Assembly: GCA_039881145.1 (NCBI GenBank)
Contig: JAYKKI010000013.1
Location: 40,319,501 to 40,383,500 of the forward strand
Source of the DNA: Druceiella hillmani
Taxonomy: Eukaryota > Arthropoda > Insecta > Lepidoptera > Hepialidae
Length of the DNA stretch: 64,000 nucleotides
Reading direction: 5' to 3'
A program made the position numbers and the translations under genes. The stretch's first letter is position 1; each line of letters opens with the position of its first letter. Below are positions 1 through 13,204 of the stretch, in pieces. The notes beneath the pieces are model-generated. The model saw only the letters and a program-made list of their open reading frames with translations, was not told the origin of the DNA and did not search any database.

Positions 1-2770
1 TTCGCATATTAGCTTTAATTATATTAACCACCAAACGGATAGTCACAACATAATTCGTCAAAATATATTTTTGGTGTAAAATAAATAAATGAAAACTGGT
101 CTTGTGGTTATTTCTTGAAAATAGAGTGTAAACCTTTTATTTACTTTATCTTCCATTACTACTAAGGTATATTAGAACAAACTTTATAGCAGAATAATTT
201 CTTAACTCCCATAAACTCATATTTTAATGCACGTCTTCCATATTTTCTTCAACATACATAATGATCTCGTATTCATAATATCTACCTAAATATATTTAAA
301 TAAATATTTTATTATACTGCATATTCTTCAATCGACCCTAATTTTGTTTAGTTATTCGCAAAAGAATTATATAATATAAAGCAATGAAATTCTTAAATTT
401 TCTTTGAAAGTATTATCGCAAAAATATTTTCGAAATTAAGTTCACTTTTCGCCGTGCATAACCCTCGCTCGTCACAATAACAAACTCAGAGTAACATTTT
501 AATATTGGACACTTTTGTTGAGGCCATTATCTTCGTGCAATTTTATTTCACCCTTGTGAAACCTTGGGGACCTGCTGGTGTCGACAATAAAAGGGTATAC
601 TGAAGTTGACAAATGGAAATAAAATGTCAATTTGGAGGGAAGTTTTATGATAAAATGTAAAGTTGCTTACAACTTAGTTGTCATATACCTACGAGGTTAT
701 TTCTTGACTCGTTCGCCGTTTCCTGTCTAACGTTAAAATTTTCTATCCTTTAATCCTGACGTGCGTAGGTAATACGAGAACTTAAATATTTTATAATATG
801 TCAAACGACCGTTCGAAGACAATTTTATGGGGTAGTAATTGAAAGTTTGCTACATACACGGGATTGTTTAATATTGACATGTTTCATACAAATTGTTCTG
901 CATTATTTGAAAATTTTGATACATCCTCTTGTAGTTTTATTCTTCAAAACTTATAAGGCGAAAAACAATTCTGTGTAGAATGAATACGACTTAATCGATT
1001 ATCCTGTTTGCACAATTATTTTTTAAAGTCATTACAATTAGAATGAGTTATTCAATCGAATCGTAGCGAACAAGCGGATCCAAAAATGTATAAAAGGTAT
1101 GAATTCGTCAAAATATACTACCATAATGTTTTCTTTTCATCTTGCATCTTCATTTTAAAGTAAAATTGGTCAAATAGAGATATAAAATAACAAATAATCG
1201 TGTTTAAATTAAAACTAAATATATTATTTAATATGTAGACCATCATTACAATTATCGTCACACGATAATTTCAAAACAAGATATTATTCATTACGATACT
1301 ATTTTATATCAAGTATTACTTCCGTTCTAGTTTCCGATCAACATATTGAAACAGCATTGGTTGGTAAAAAAAAGCTTAATTATGTTTGAAACTGTGCAAG
1401 AATAGTTTCAATTTCTCAATACTACTGCCCAGTAATGCATGTTTATGCCCTTTCTAGAATACATCTTGCAGGAATAAAATACTGCAGCAAATTAGTCTTC
1501 ACCATTCCTTATTATGCAATTTACTCAACGGAAACTTTTCAGACCTGAATTATGACTTGAAGAGAAAATTGACTCACCGATACATTTGAAAGATCAAACA
1601 TCCACGTTCTCTATCACTAGCGCTGTTTTAGAGTATCACTGTTGCCTTACCTATTGTCACAGAGTTGGTCCGAGAAAAAGACTTATAGATAAATATTTTT
1701 TTAGGAAATAAAAATAAAAAATTACACAGAATATAGAGAGACATTGCTTCGTTTAATAGTCTGTCTCTCTGTCGTTGTTATTAAAGGTTGAAAAAAAAAC
1801 AATACAAATCTGAAAAGCAAGTAAACCTGACATAAGGTCTCTACAATCACTCATCGCACTCTATAACGTGGTAGGAGCAGTTACCTCCGGTGACTGATAT
1901 TAATCGCATGACTGCATTTACCGTCATTACCCATTTCAGGAAAATTAGATTTTTCGTATGTACTCACTACAGGTAGATAAATTTTTATTCATACAATTAT
2001 GTAATAAAATAATTATGTAAGAAATTCTTATTTACATACAATACAGAAATTCTTACTTATAACATTCAATTCACAAGGGTATGGTATATAAAGGGTACAT
2101 TTTATTTTTTTTTGCAACGGTATGCCATCTGTTACTTCTGAGTACTGGTATAATTCTAGGTTTTAAGGATAGTTAATAATAAAAACAAACTGCTGAATTT
2201 TCTTATTAGCAATCGTAAGATGGCGCTAAATAAGGTGACATTCACCGTGCAACGAAACAGTTTTTCTTTCGACGTATTTATCACTTGTCAAACATAAAAA
2301 ATATTCACCTAACAATAAAAAAGTGTTCTGATAAAAATATTTTTGTAAAATGTATATTCTTGCAAAAATGTTGACTACTAAGTGGCTTCTTGATGGTTTA
2401 TTAGTCGAAAATAAAACCAGGTGAATTTGCGTTTATAATTTCATCCTTCCCGTCGCGGTTAAATTTTTGTTGTCATTTACAATCAGTTTGTAAGTTAAAC
2501 GTATATGGTTTAATAGTAAACGCATATTAAAGTAATTATATTTTTCTTGTTATTGTTTATTAAACTTAGCATATAATTTGCAATGTTACTTTAAAACCTA
2601 GTTAGGACATTACTTGATATATTTTTGTATTAATAATTTATTACAGTTAAAATGACGAAACATCGTAGTTTACCTATCGCAGTTGAAATAATTTTCAAAA
2701 ATATCAGTAAAGCACGTATTTTATAGGAAAATAGGTATTGAATACTTTATGTTACGAAGAATTTTCCAAA
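1..2770. other. Unrecognised AT-rich non-coding DNA
   Basis: I see no open reading frame of useful length, no RNA gene and no recognisable mobile element. The stretch is rich in A/T homopolymers. Around 1850-1930 the base composition is slightly more mixed, but I could not assign a function there. Confidence 0.6.
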
Positions 2771-2861
2771 TAGCGGGATGGTAATAAAAGAGACGGAAAA
2801 TATTTCACACATACCAGGAAACACAGCGGAAAGAAATAGTTTGCAATTCACTGCATTTTTG

Positions 2862-2990
2862 TCATTTTTCCGTTACATCGGATATAATTTTTCTCCCTCA
2901 CATGATTCAAATATGAATAAAACATTTGTTAGCAACTTTGTTATTTATGAGCGAGCGGAGCAGACCGGTTACGTTGGTCTAGGCAAAGTG
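2862..2990 (+). repeat. Dispersed repeat, copy 1 (plus orientation)
   Basis: This segment matches, in inverted orientation, the segment at about 29610-29745. Both contain a TCGGAT-to-TTTTTCT stretch followed by ATATGAATAAAA and then a GTAACTTT/GCAACTTT to TTATGA stretch. The short frames that overlap both copies share the N-terminal residues MNK-FV-NF, but neither frame is long or recognisable. I read it as a decayed interspersed repeat of unknown class rather than a gene. Confidence 0.5.
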
Positions 2991-3240
2991 GAAATGTGAA
3001 TGTTGGTGACATTGTTATGAACTTATGCTTATAGATTCATGGATGTGAAATGTTAGTGATACTCGTTTAGCTTTCACTTTCGATGTTCGGTAGCATTATT
3101 ATAAATTACGGAAGCTGACCATGTGAGTTTGTCAGTAAATTGTGAAGCACAGAGATCATTGGAGATAATTTTGGGTCGACGAGGCCCAGGTCCTCCAGGT
3201 ATTGTGACATCGGCGATTGTCAAATAAAAATTATGTTGCA

Positions 3241-5185
3241 AATCGACTGTTCCTACATGTTTTCACTTATTTATTTACTCATTAAGTTATTTTTAACAAT
3301 TAGTACAGATATGTAATGGAAATTACATAATTTAAAGGGCTTTTATTTGCTTACGGTTAAATCGACAAATACCAGTTAAATTAATATAATTTAGGGTTAA
3401 ATCGTATTTTCAAGAAACCATTTAGTAGCTTAAGGAGCTTAAGTAGTTTTTTATTAAACCTGTGGTAAATAATGTTTGGAAACTAACTAAGATCTCTTGT
3501 AGCTATAAAAAACAATTATGAATGAACTAAAAATTTAATAGTAAAATCTGGCCCTTGGCCATCTAAGAGGATATGTGCAGATAACATATCAGATCAACTA
3601 AGATTAAGTCGTTAGTAACGTAGTCACTTTTTTACTCTTTTTCTTACTGCTAAACTACTTTGAGACTGAACAAATATGGGAGTCTGAAGTCACTTTTTAA
3701 ATTTTATTATCAAAAATAAAAAAAATCAAAGGGAAATATTTTGTAAAAAGTATTTATGTGATTTTCATATTTAAAGCAATAAAGAGAAGAAAACTATTTA
3801 TTAGCATTAAAAATTTAGAATGTGAGAATGATCTCATCATTCATACTTAGGTAAAAATTATAGTCCACAAAATCAGAAATCATGTTACCAAGCCTGGTAT
3901 CTGTTTTAAACGCCATGCTATCTTTTCGACCCAAATTTTATTTCGGAGCCTGGCCCTACATGGTGCGGCCGTGAGCAAAGACCAAGATTTCAAAATATTT
4001 AATGAGGAGAATAAAATATAAGGAAAAAATATTCGTACTATATTTCTTAAATTTTAAAGCATTAATATCTATATGTAGTTTAATGTAAAGTTTCATTTAA
4101 ATGTGTACATTTAAATAAAAGTTTCATTTAAGTAGTTAAGAAAATTTTTCAAAGCTTCACTGTTTTATTCAGGCATTCAAACTTAAATATTTCTTCACAT
4201 AATACTTCAGGCATGTATATAAACTTGGCATTCGCATAAACCTAATTGACATGAGGTTTCCTGCAGAAATGATTCGTTCAACATGTACTTTGGTTGTATT
4301 TCTCAAATATATTAATGGCAAAAGTAAGGAGGATATTTTAGCGAGTACGATGAAGGCATCAATTTAAATTTATGAAAGAGACTTGAAAATTGTGTACATT
4401 TTATTTTCATGTATTTGCTTTTACATGTCTCATTAGATAATATAAAACTTTGAACCAAAGTTAATCAATTTAAAACTCTCGTTAAATTACGATAATGTGT
4501 GTTCAATGGTTTAATTTACTTAACACAATTATTTAACAATTACCATAAGTTAATAATTTAACATTAAAATAACAATATTTGTAATATCGTATCAAAATTA
4601 TTCAAATTAGTTTAGCAGTTTTCATAATATAGTCCACCTATGCAAGCTGTGCTTTGTGATGAAGCGCCACAATTCCCAATTTTGACACATCTCGCATTCT
4701 ACCTTTACTGGCACATAATTCTACTGATTGCTTGTATGTGTGTTTATTATCAAGCTCCTTGACATTAAACCCTTTAGTTAATTTTGATAAAATAAACAAT
4801 TATAGTTCCTTAAATATATCTAGCCAAAATTAATTTATATCTAATTGTGAAATTTTCAATACGTAGATAAATGAATTACATATTGAATAAATAAATATGT
4901 TTTTAAAATTCAAGCGACCGAATATAATGATATGAAGCAGGATCAGAGTAGAAGGATGGAGGATGTACTTGAAAAACAGACTAAATTCCAGAATTCAGTT
5001 TTAAATCAATTTTTATATGAGGACGTCAAATTTTAATTTCTAAAATTTGCTGCAAATAAAAAATTAAAATTGTGAAGCAAAAATTATTACAATTAATGTG
5101 GTATTTTTTAATTAAAACAACACTCTAAAGCATTTATTACAATATTAAATAAATAATAACTAACTATTTACAAATTCTCGAAAAA
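3241..5185. other. Unrecognised AT-rich DNA
   Basis: No gene or mobile element was recognised. A 10-bp perfect inverted repeat with a 2-base loop (ATTTAAATGT arms) lies at 4095-4116, next to a repeated AAGTTTCATTTAA motif. A slightly GC-richer patch at about 3895-3985 could be an old element fragment, but I could not name it. Confidence 0.5.
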
Positions 5186-5187
5186 AA

Positions 5188-5250
5188 ACATTACGGAGCA
5201 CACGGAGTATGTTACGGCACACGTAAATATGTTACGGAGCGCACGGAGCG
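5188..5250 (+). repeat. Short tandem repeat, about 20 bp period
   Basis: Three imperfect units each begin with (A/G)TTACGG and contain a CACACG or GCACGG core; they start near 5188, 5208 and 5228. The array is much more GC-rich than its surroundings. No coding or regulatory role is apparent. Confidence 0.6.
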
Positions 5251-5550
5251 AAAAATATAACAAACTCATGGCTCGGTGGGCTGAAAATCGACTTTCATAG
5301 CTTTAAAAAGTTTAAGTTAAGTTAAATAGTATCGCTTTAAGCCTGGAACCGCAAGGAAAACTATATTTTTACAAAAGCTTATAGCACTAATTATTCATTG
5401 TTCATTGGTATACTCTACATACCGGTCACTGCTGTTGATTTTCTTTTCAAATTTGGAAATATTTTATCCCATCCATTAACGCCTCCTTTTAATGCTTAGG
5501 ATAACAGACACAGTTAACTTCTCGTTTGCTTAAATATACCTTGATATATT

Positions 5551-5553
<3 letters not shown>

Positions 5554-5606
<53 letters not shown>
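5554..5606. repeat. (TA)n microsatellite
   Basis: An uninterrupted TA dinucleotide run of just over 50 bases. It is self-complementary and can extrude as a hairpin. It is one of more than ten such tracts in this window. Confidence 0.97.
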
Positions 5607-5609
<3 letters not shown>

Positions 5610-8400
5610 CAAAAGGGCGTTTAATTTCCAAAATTTAAAAAAAAATTCGCGGTACTCTAATAAGGATATGACCGTTTTTCTTGCAGTTGCAGTGATAGAC
5701 GAATCTAATTTTCCTACCAGCTTAATACGAACTTTTCGTAAAAATTTTATAAGTAATCCGTTTCCGTGTTAAAATATCTTGCGTGACTTATTTGAGCATA
5801 GCAATGATAAACAAAACTGTATCCAGCAAAAAACGACCTTATAAAAGAAAATTTATTTTCAGCCCATCAAACTATTTTAAACAAAACTGTCATAAATAAT
5901 TTTTTGAAAAAAAAACGAACCAACTTCAACCTATCACTAAATAAAAAACGCACTGAAAAGCATAAAATAATGAAAATATTAGGACTTATTTCGATTTTTT
6001 GCGGTAAAATATTGTTTTTGTACGTAAATAAATCAACAAAATAATAGTAATTTAGCAATTTTTGGAGTAGTTATTTGGAAAAAAATTGAAATTAATCACT
6101 CCCATTTTTAACATTTTACACTTTTCAGTGCGTTTCTTTTTCAGTGGATAACTGAAGCCGGTCAATGCTTTTGTTTAAATATTTTATTTTTCTATTGTGG
6201 GACTATTAATATTTATTTTGCAACTTAAGATACTATTTCGAACTTATTATAAACAAAATATTACGAACTTTCATAAAGATGTGAATAATACCTCATTTAT
6301 TAAAACAAAACAGGTATTTACAGGGCTTCGTCAATATGAATACATTCATATTTACCTACATTTACACATGCATAGCTACGTACGTGCACGCACAGGGGAA
6401 TATCAATAACATTTCTTTATTTCGGTTTTAATGTATCTACTTTTGAAATGAACATTATAAATAATTTTGATGAAAACTATTATATAGTTGCAGCATGTCA
6501 GTCTAGTACAGTTTATATTTGTATGTTCCAGTGCCAAAAAATGACATTTCTAAAAAAATGTTATAAATTATTGTAGATTCGAAACACACCATTGGTTAAT
6601 AAAAGTTAAACCATGATAATTTAACTGACTGCCCATTGACAACAATTAGACAAGCGAATGTTGATACCTTAATACGACGCTAAAATATAATAATAAATCA
6701 TACTGAAACACGTTTAACAAAATATTTTAAAATGTTATTCATGTGCTTCTTTATTTAAAATGTCATCAGGATTGTATGTTGTTTTAATTACATAAAATTG
6801 AAATTTTTGCATGTGCACTATTCAAAAAACATAAAAAAATTCAGATTCGCGATATTAGATATTAAAAGGCGTTGACGAAAACTTACGATAAAACCAGAAT
6901 TTTAGATTTACGCACCACAAATTGATTGTGGAATAATATGCAGTTCCGCGATCTAAATTTTATAAATCGTTAACCTAAAAATTAGAACTAAAATTGTATT
7001 AAATCAAGCATAGCTAGCAAGAGTGACAGCACTTATTTCGGTACTAAGTGGAGTGCATTGATTACGCAACGTTCAACGAGATATAATGCTCCATATTTGA
7101 TGTGAAAAACTCCGCAATTCAAAGCGACAGTATATTCAAAGAAGCATAAAAAAAATATATATATATATATAAATATGCCTCTCCAAACTTCACGTCATTT
7201 CCGAAGGTCGAGACTACTTCTGAATTGGTGTTAGTAGTCTTTGTCGACTAGTAATAGTTACTATGTGCACAGTGAAATTGTATTATATTCATCGTGCTTT
7301 TATAAAACAGCTAAATTAATTAAGAATAAAAATCTACTTGAATTGCTGTCAACGGCAGCCTTAAGAGATATCAAACAAAATAAATTTCCTTACCAACGAA
7401 TTTTTACCGAAGCGCACACTCGAATTATCTCGACGACTGACTGAGGGACATCGCTGAGATCAAACTTTTAAGCTTCTTATTTGGCCATCTCAAATATTGA
7501 AACGGAATGAAATAAAATTCGTATTAAATCTAAAAATGTCATTTGACAACTTGTATGAAATATTTTTACTTAAACCAAATCTGAATCTAATCAAATTTGT
7601 TAAAAATAAAATCAACATACGTTCTGGATTTGAGACAAACGATGTTAAGGCCATGTTTTATTTGTTTATTGAAATATATTTCCTTTTATTTTAATTTGTT
7701 ATATTTGGTAAGTAGTTCTGTTTTACTGTATTTTTTATTTTTATTAATTATAATAGGCCTGCGAAATAAAACCTTCATTTTCCCTTTCAAATAATTATTT
7801 TGTTTAGTTGTTTAGGTATTTTTAATTAAAATACAGCAATATTTTTGTTTATAGAACATGGCGATAAATTTTTACTAAAGACGTGCATTTTCACAAATTT
7901 TTTTAACAATTTTGATAACAAAAAAAAATATATAATCAATTAAAAATTGAATGTTTAGTTACAAAACGAAGAGTATTAGTTTTAAACAAGACTTATGGTA
8001 CCTTTTTCTACTTTCTTCATAACTCCTCTTCAATCTTTTTCTCTTGTATCGGTTTTTCTCTTTTTAATTTTCAGATTTTTTAAAAATTTGGAACCACCTG
8101 GATCCTAACATCAGGAAAATCACGTCTCTAAATATTTTCAAAGATCGAGTAAAAAAGTCCTGCCTCTCCTGAAATCTTTTCCTTTGTGTCCTTGTCCTTT
8201 CCTATCTTTCCCATCCCAAATCATGTCAATAATTTTTTTTTACTTATACTTTGGTATTTTTTTTAAATTTTTTTTCGTCTAATGCGCTATAAAAAAATTC
8301 ATCTAAAATCTCTTACAGTTTACCAACTAAATTTCAATACAAATTGTTATGATTGAATGAAAGAGATTGCTCATGTAACAATAAATCTGCCATATATACT
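5607..8400. other. Unrecognised AT-rich DNA with minor ORFs
   Basis: Short frames of 60-75 codons occur here, for example 7241-7444 on the plus strand. None resembles a known family, codon use is not distinctive, and their length is within what AT-rich non-coding DNA gives by chance. A short (TA)n tract lies at about 7155-7171. The region near 7195-7450 is a little GC-richer than its flanks, which may mark an old insertion. Confidence 0.5.
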
Positions 8401-8469
8401 ATACATAAAAGATTATAAATAAATAAATATGAAAATGTAGCGCAAAAAAAATGCCATTGTCTTCGCACA

Positions 8470-9775
8470 GGTCACTTTCCGAACACATGAACAGTGGGGA
8501 AGCTTAAGGTCATACCGAAGAGTAATGGGAAACCGCCTAGCGATATAAAATTTTATAGACCCATTACGCTGCTTCCAGCCTTCGGGAAGTTGCTCGTAGT
8601 TCGTCTCCAATATTGTCGACGCGTTTATCATCACAATTATCTCATTCGATGGGTTCTGAGAGAAAATTCGGTTTCCGTTCCGGAGTCTTTGTCTTAGGTC
8701 GATGGGTACCCAGATAAATACATTTTAGATATTTTCTTAGATATCTCCGTCCGTTTTACTCCGCCGGAATATTATGAATTATTTCTGTGATCGTGTTGTC
8801 TTTTTACAGGATAGAGACATCGAAGTAAAGAAAACGTTGACCAGGGGATGCCCGCAAAGCTCCCCCGGTCTGAAATTTGTGGAACGTGATGTTCGATGGT
8901 ATCCTCGCGATACCCCTTCAGGGATGCGGTACCATCGCCTATGCTGACGACACTCTGTTGTTGGTCGGAGGATCGAGCAGAAGAGAGATAGAGAACCGGG
9001 CGGTGGACTCCCTCACCAAGCTACATGACTGAAGCACTAAGAACAAGCTTTGCTTTTCCCCACAAAATCCGAGGCTGTACTCTTTAAGGGCAGACTGGCG
9101 AGATATCCGTCTGTGATTATGGCTGGTGATCCTAGGATCAGCGTGCGGGATCAAGTGACCCACCTGGGTATGGTCCTCGATGCACGGCGGAGCTTTTTAC
9201 CACAGGCGTGGCACATCGGTGAGAGGGCTTAGGTAGCCTTCCATGCCATGGCCCGGCTTACCGGAGTCGGCTGGGGGCTAAATAACTCTACGCTCAATCT
9301 CATGTATACGGCAAAATACCTTGGTATATTAGTATTGGCCTATGCGCCATCGGTTTGGGCTCAGCGGTTCATGGGGGTCCAGCAGGCCAGCTAAGATCGC
9401 AGCGTGCGCCGCTACTGGCGCTGGCCAAAGCTTATAGAATCTGCTCAACGAGTGCGATGCCGGTTTTGACGGATCTCTTGCCTGCGACGGCAAATTTCAT
9501 CTTGGCACGAGGTAAGAGATTTTTTGTGGTTCCGTTAAATTTTGAGTTTTTAGCTAATAAATCCCTAGTGGATAGAAAGAGAGGTATTTTAGAGATTGTT
9601 GTTGCTCACTGGAACTCCAGGTGGTGTTCCCCCGATTCCAAGGGCGAAATGACCAAGTTCTTTTTCCCCGATGTCTCCCAGCGATTGAGTAAAAACTGGC
9701 TCGTTTCCGACTACCATGCCTCTCAATTCCTCACGAGACGCGCAGAATGCGCGAATACATCGTACCTAAAATGAT
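8470..9775 (+). pseudogene. R1-clade non-LTR retrotransposon ORF2 remnant (reverse transcriptase to C-terminal region)
   Basis: Stitched across frameshifts and stops, the plus strand reads as the reverse transcriptase and downstream part of a jockey/R1-type ORF2. At about 8500-8600 the RT entry motif GKPPSDIKFYRPITLLPAF is clear. At about 8731-8748 a palm motif A reads IFLDIS. At about 8845-8870 there is a TRGCPQ motif. The catalytic YADD box lies at 8940-8951, followed by TLLLVGG. Further on come FSPQKSEAVLFKGRLARYPS, GDPRISVRDQVTHLG and, near the end, DYHASQFLT, all typical of the R1 clade. In intact R1 elements these lie between an endonuclease and a CCHC knuckle. Here the endonuclease is missing at the 5' side and the sequence stops before the knuckle. 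At least three frameshifts or stops separate the pieces, including a stop just after YADD, so it cannot make an active enzyme. Its GC content is far above that of its flanks. The clade call is firm; the family within it is not resolved. Confidence 0.9.
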
Positions 9776-9779
9776 CAAT

Positions 9780-11100
9780 ACCGTATTTAAACTATTGATA
9801 AATTAAAAAGATCCTTTTAATTTTTCTTAAACTAATAATATTAACCTGAACCTTTAATTTTAATATATCAAAAACGATTGACATGACTATTATACTTATT
9901 TTAACGAAAATTAATAAATTGACCTAACTTTGTCACTCTAACAAATTAGAGCACTTTTCAAACTTAAAAAGTGTTACCCTAGCTTATTCATAAAATATAG
10001 ATAAATCTTCTCATAAATTTTTCTTCATACCAGTCTAATATCTACAATTATTACAAATACACTAACACTATATATGTATTATTAATATGACTCTAATAGT
10101 ATTGTCAGCGTGCGCCACGAATGAGCTCAGACCAGCAACTTTTTCTCCGACTTCTTTGACATTATTAACTATGTCTCAATATGTACAACATATATGTATA
10201 TACACACACATACCTATATGTGTATATCTGTGTGCGTTACACAGCACATGCATATAATATATAGCCTATAGTAATTGTGAAACTAAAACCTATGATTTTC
10301 CAATAGTTGTGTGTAAACTCAGATTAATAGTTTTTTGCGCCAATCTCGAAGAACCAAACAACCAAAATTTTTCTGTTTTATTCATCAATGTGATGATATC
10401 TTATTGACTATTGCATTAATACGTGATTTACTATAGAGATTATAAATCTTTAGATGAGACGGGTTAAATCTTGCGTGAAACTTTGATATCTGTTTTGAGT
10501 ACATCAGCTATAAGAAGTAACAAAGCAAGCTCCGCCAAACTAGCCCTAAGAACTATATAAGAGATATATATTTCGCAAACATCAGATATTCTAAATATAT
10601 TGCCGTTACCAATTGGCTAATTGCTTTTGGTATTTAATAATTAAATTTTTCCTTGTATGAAATGTTCAAAACAATATTTTATTATAAATACATATTGACA
10701 CACAACTTTATTTTTAATCATAGTGGTTCGTTTGAAGTCCTAAAAATTATTACAATAAAAACCTTCAGAGAATTTTTTTAAAGAAACCTCACAGTAGATA
10801 AACTATGAGAAATTGAAAAAATAATTCTAATATTTCAAAATGTTACGTTTACGAGCATGTATTAATACTAAAAGAACGATATTTTCCAAACTCAGCTTGA
10901 AAATGTCCTTCTGATTGAAATCTGTTTTAAAACTATCTTTTATTTTTAAGCCAGATTGTAATCATTCTTATAATCTACAATTCACTGTTATTAGCTGCTG
11001 CCGTATTCAGCAGTGATTATCGTTTACTTTAACGGTAAATGCGGCCACCAAAACATCGTTGATTATTTTGTTATAAAAGCTTAGCAAATGCATTTATAAT
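9780..11100. other. Unrecognised AT-rich DNA
   Basis: No gene was recognised. A small alternating purine-pyrimidine patch of CA/TA repeats lies at about 10190-10260. The rest is ordinary AT-rich sequence. Confidence 0.6.
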
Positions 11101-11104
11101 GTAT

Positions 11105-11266
11105 GATTGTGCACTTTCAGGTCGACGTGTCCACGAATTAATCTACCTCCTTAACGACCGTAAAAGTACATTATTTTGAATGAAATGATTCAGCACTTTC
11201 AGATCAACCTGCTCACAAATGAATCTACCTCGTTTATGACTGTGATAAATACATTATTCTGTGCCA
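11105..11266 (+). repeat. Two diverged tandem units, 82 bp period
   Basis: Both units share GATT, then GCACTTTCAG, TCTACCTC and TACATTATT in the same order, starting at 11105 and 11187. The units have diverged by numerous substitutions, so the duplication is old. No function is visible. Confidence 0.7.
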
Positions 11267-11848
11267 TAATTACGTCATTGAATTAAGTAATAACAAAGCA
11301 CTATAGATTCACCGCCCTTGACACATGTCCCATATGAACATTTTAATGACATAATTGTTTGAGTATCGCATAAGGTAAGTGAACCATTTTCAATTGCTGT
11401 TTGTGTTTCGTGTTCTGGTTATAACTTCATTTGCATTATATGTTTAAAAAAATTCGACAAGCATATGTACGTTTTTTACGTGTAGGTCATAATAACAAAA
11501 TTATTGTATGGTTTATCATAATACCATAAATAAAACTTCCAGGGCATTTTTAAGCAATAAAATAGAAATGTTTATTCAGAAAAATATTTGTGTTGCTTTT
11601 GTTATCTAAAAGAAATAAATATTTTTCTTTATACCAATACGCTGGAAGCAATCATTTAAAAGTTATGTGAATACCTTAGATTATGAAGAGAAGAAACACC
11701 TGTACTCAAATAAAATACTCAAAAAAATCACTACGTAAAATAAAAGAAACTTGTGTATATCTATATCGACTAATCAAAGTAATTTCTGAAGGGTTATTAA
11801 CCCGGTTTAGTCATCGTAGATTTATTCTCGTGGAAGGTTTAGATATAA

Positions 11849-11897
11849 AATATACGAATATCTGTATAAGGCTAACTTATACAGATATTCGTATATT
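11849..11897. repeat. Perfect foldback: 22-bp arms, 5-base loop
   Basis: The arms at 11849-11870 and 11876-11897 are exact reverse complements, with the loop GCTAA between them. The stem is too short and the loop too small for a normal animal pre-miRNA. It looks like a templated inverted duplication. A second partial copy of the arm sequence (TATACGAATATTTT) follows at about 11900-11914. Confidence 0.9.
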
Positions 11898-12603
11898 ATA
11901 TATACGAATATTTTACTATACCTTTGACGATGAAGTTCCAAAAAAAAGTTTCCCGGAGTGCGCTGCATAAACCATTACAGAAATATGAAAATAAAATATG
12001 CCAAGATAATTCGCCTCAAATTCTACAGAAAAGTCTTTTCCAATATATGTCCATCAACTGAAATAAATTCACACTACAGAAAAACAGGTCGTGAAAAAAT
12101 ACCAAGAAAGGTAGGAAAAATTAAATCCTTTTCAAATTTAGTACATTCTTCTTTTTATGCACCCAATTCACGTGAGAATACTGTGTGCCTCGAGCTACAT
12201 GGATGAATAGTTTACATTTTACAAGAGCGGGTAAGCATAAAAAACTTACAGTGCACTTACTTATGTGTTCATAATTGCTATTTCCTCCGAACCAATAACG
12301 CAGGACGATCACGGTCGCCACTGTAGTATTGTCAGCTATGGTGAAGGAATGCATATGATCAGAGATCTCCCGTGGGTGAAAGCTATAAATTGTTATTCAA
12401 ATAAAGACGTGCTTTCCAGCGCGTTTGCTTAAATTAAGTGGGCATACTAGATTTAAATATTAAGTAAAATTAATAAGAAGCAAATAATTAGTGAAAATGT
12501 ACATTTTCAAAAGACCGTTTATATCGCTCGTCATAAATATCATGTGTAACATCTAAATATCATTTGTTAGATTTGAAAATATCTTAATCAATATCTATAT
12601 CTA

Positions 12604-12648
12604 CTTTAAGGTATACGCTGTGAATCCTTCACAGCGAATACCTTAAAG
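12604..12648. repeat. Near-perfect foldback: 21-bp arms, 3-base loop
   Basis: The arms at 12604-12624 and 12628-12648 are reverse complements with one mismatch, which sits mid-stem, and the loop is TCC. It has the same size class as the foldbacks at 11849 and 13284. Confidence 0.9.
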
Positions 12649-13204
12649 CTAGCCTCATCTAGACTCAGCTAGTCCAAAATAATATTTTATTAAATTGTTA
12701 TCACTGCACTGGGAACTAATTTTATTATGGACTAACAAAGCGCTGCACAGTGTTTCGTCAAGAACAAGCTGGCCGGATAAAAGTATTTGTGACTGCATTT
12801 AGCTTCTAATGCAGTTATCAAATCCTAAAATGACTTTTTTTTAATTTAAAATTCATGTACACTTAAAACCGAGTGTCTCGGGAAAGTAAAGTAACTTTTT
12901 TAGAAAAAGTATTCTTTTGACGAATTTCCATAATCATCGCCTGGAATATGATTGAAATGATTTCTTCTTATTAAACTATTCAGATAATTAACCTAATTAC
13001 TTACTAATTTATACATAATTAACTTTTATAAGTTATAAATTAATTAAAAAGAACTTAATTTGGTATTCTGTAAATAATAATCTTCAAAACTGGTATTGTG
13101 AACAGTAACAACATTTTTGAGATATTTACGTAAATTTCATGCTTTCTTCGGAGAACATAAATTTTTTTGATCGACAACATAAATTAATATATTAAAGGAA
13201 AACT

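Noticed and set aside
3895..3985. GC-richer patch as an LTR end or primer-binding site
   Set aside because: No matching second LTR, polypurine tract or internal coding region was found.
9355..9774. 139-codon frame as a host gene
   Set aside because: Its residues are the C-terminal part of an R1-type ORF2, continuous with the remnant upstream.
11849..11897. Foldback as a pre-miRNA
   Set aside because: The stem is only 22 bp with a 5-base loop and perfect pairing. Animal pre-miRNAs have longer imperfect stems and larger loops.
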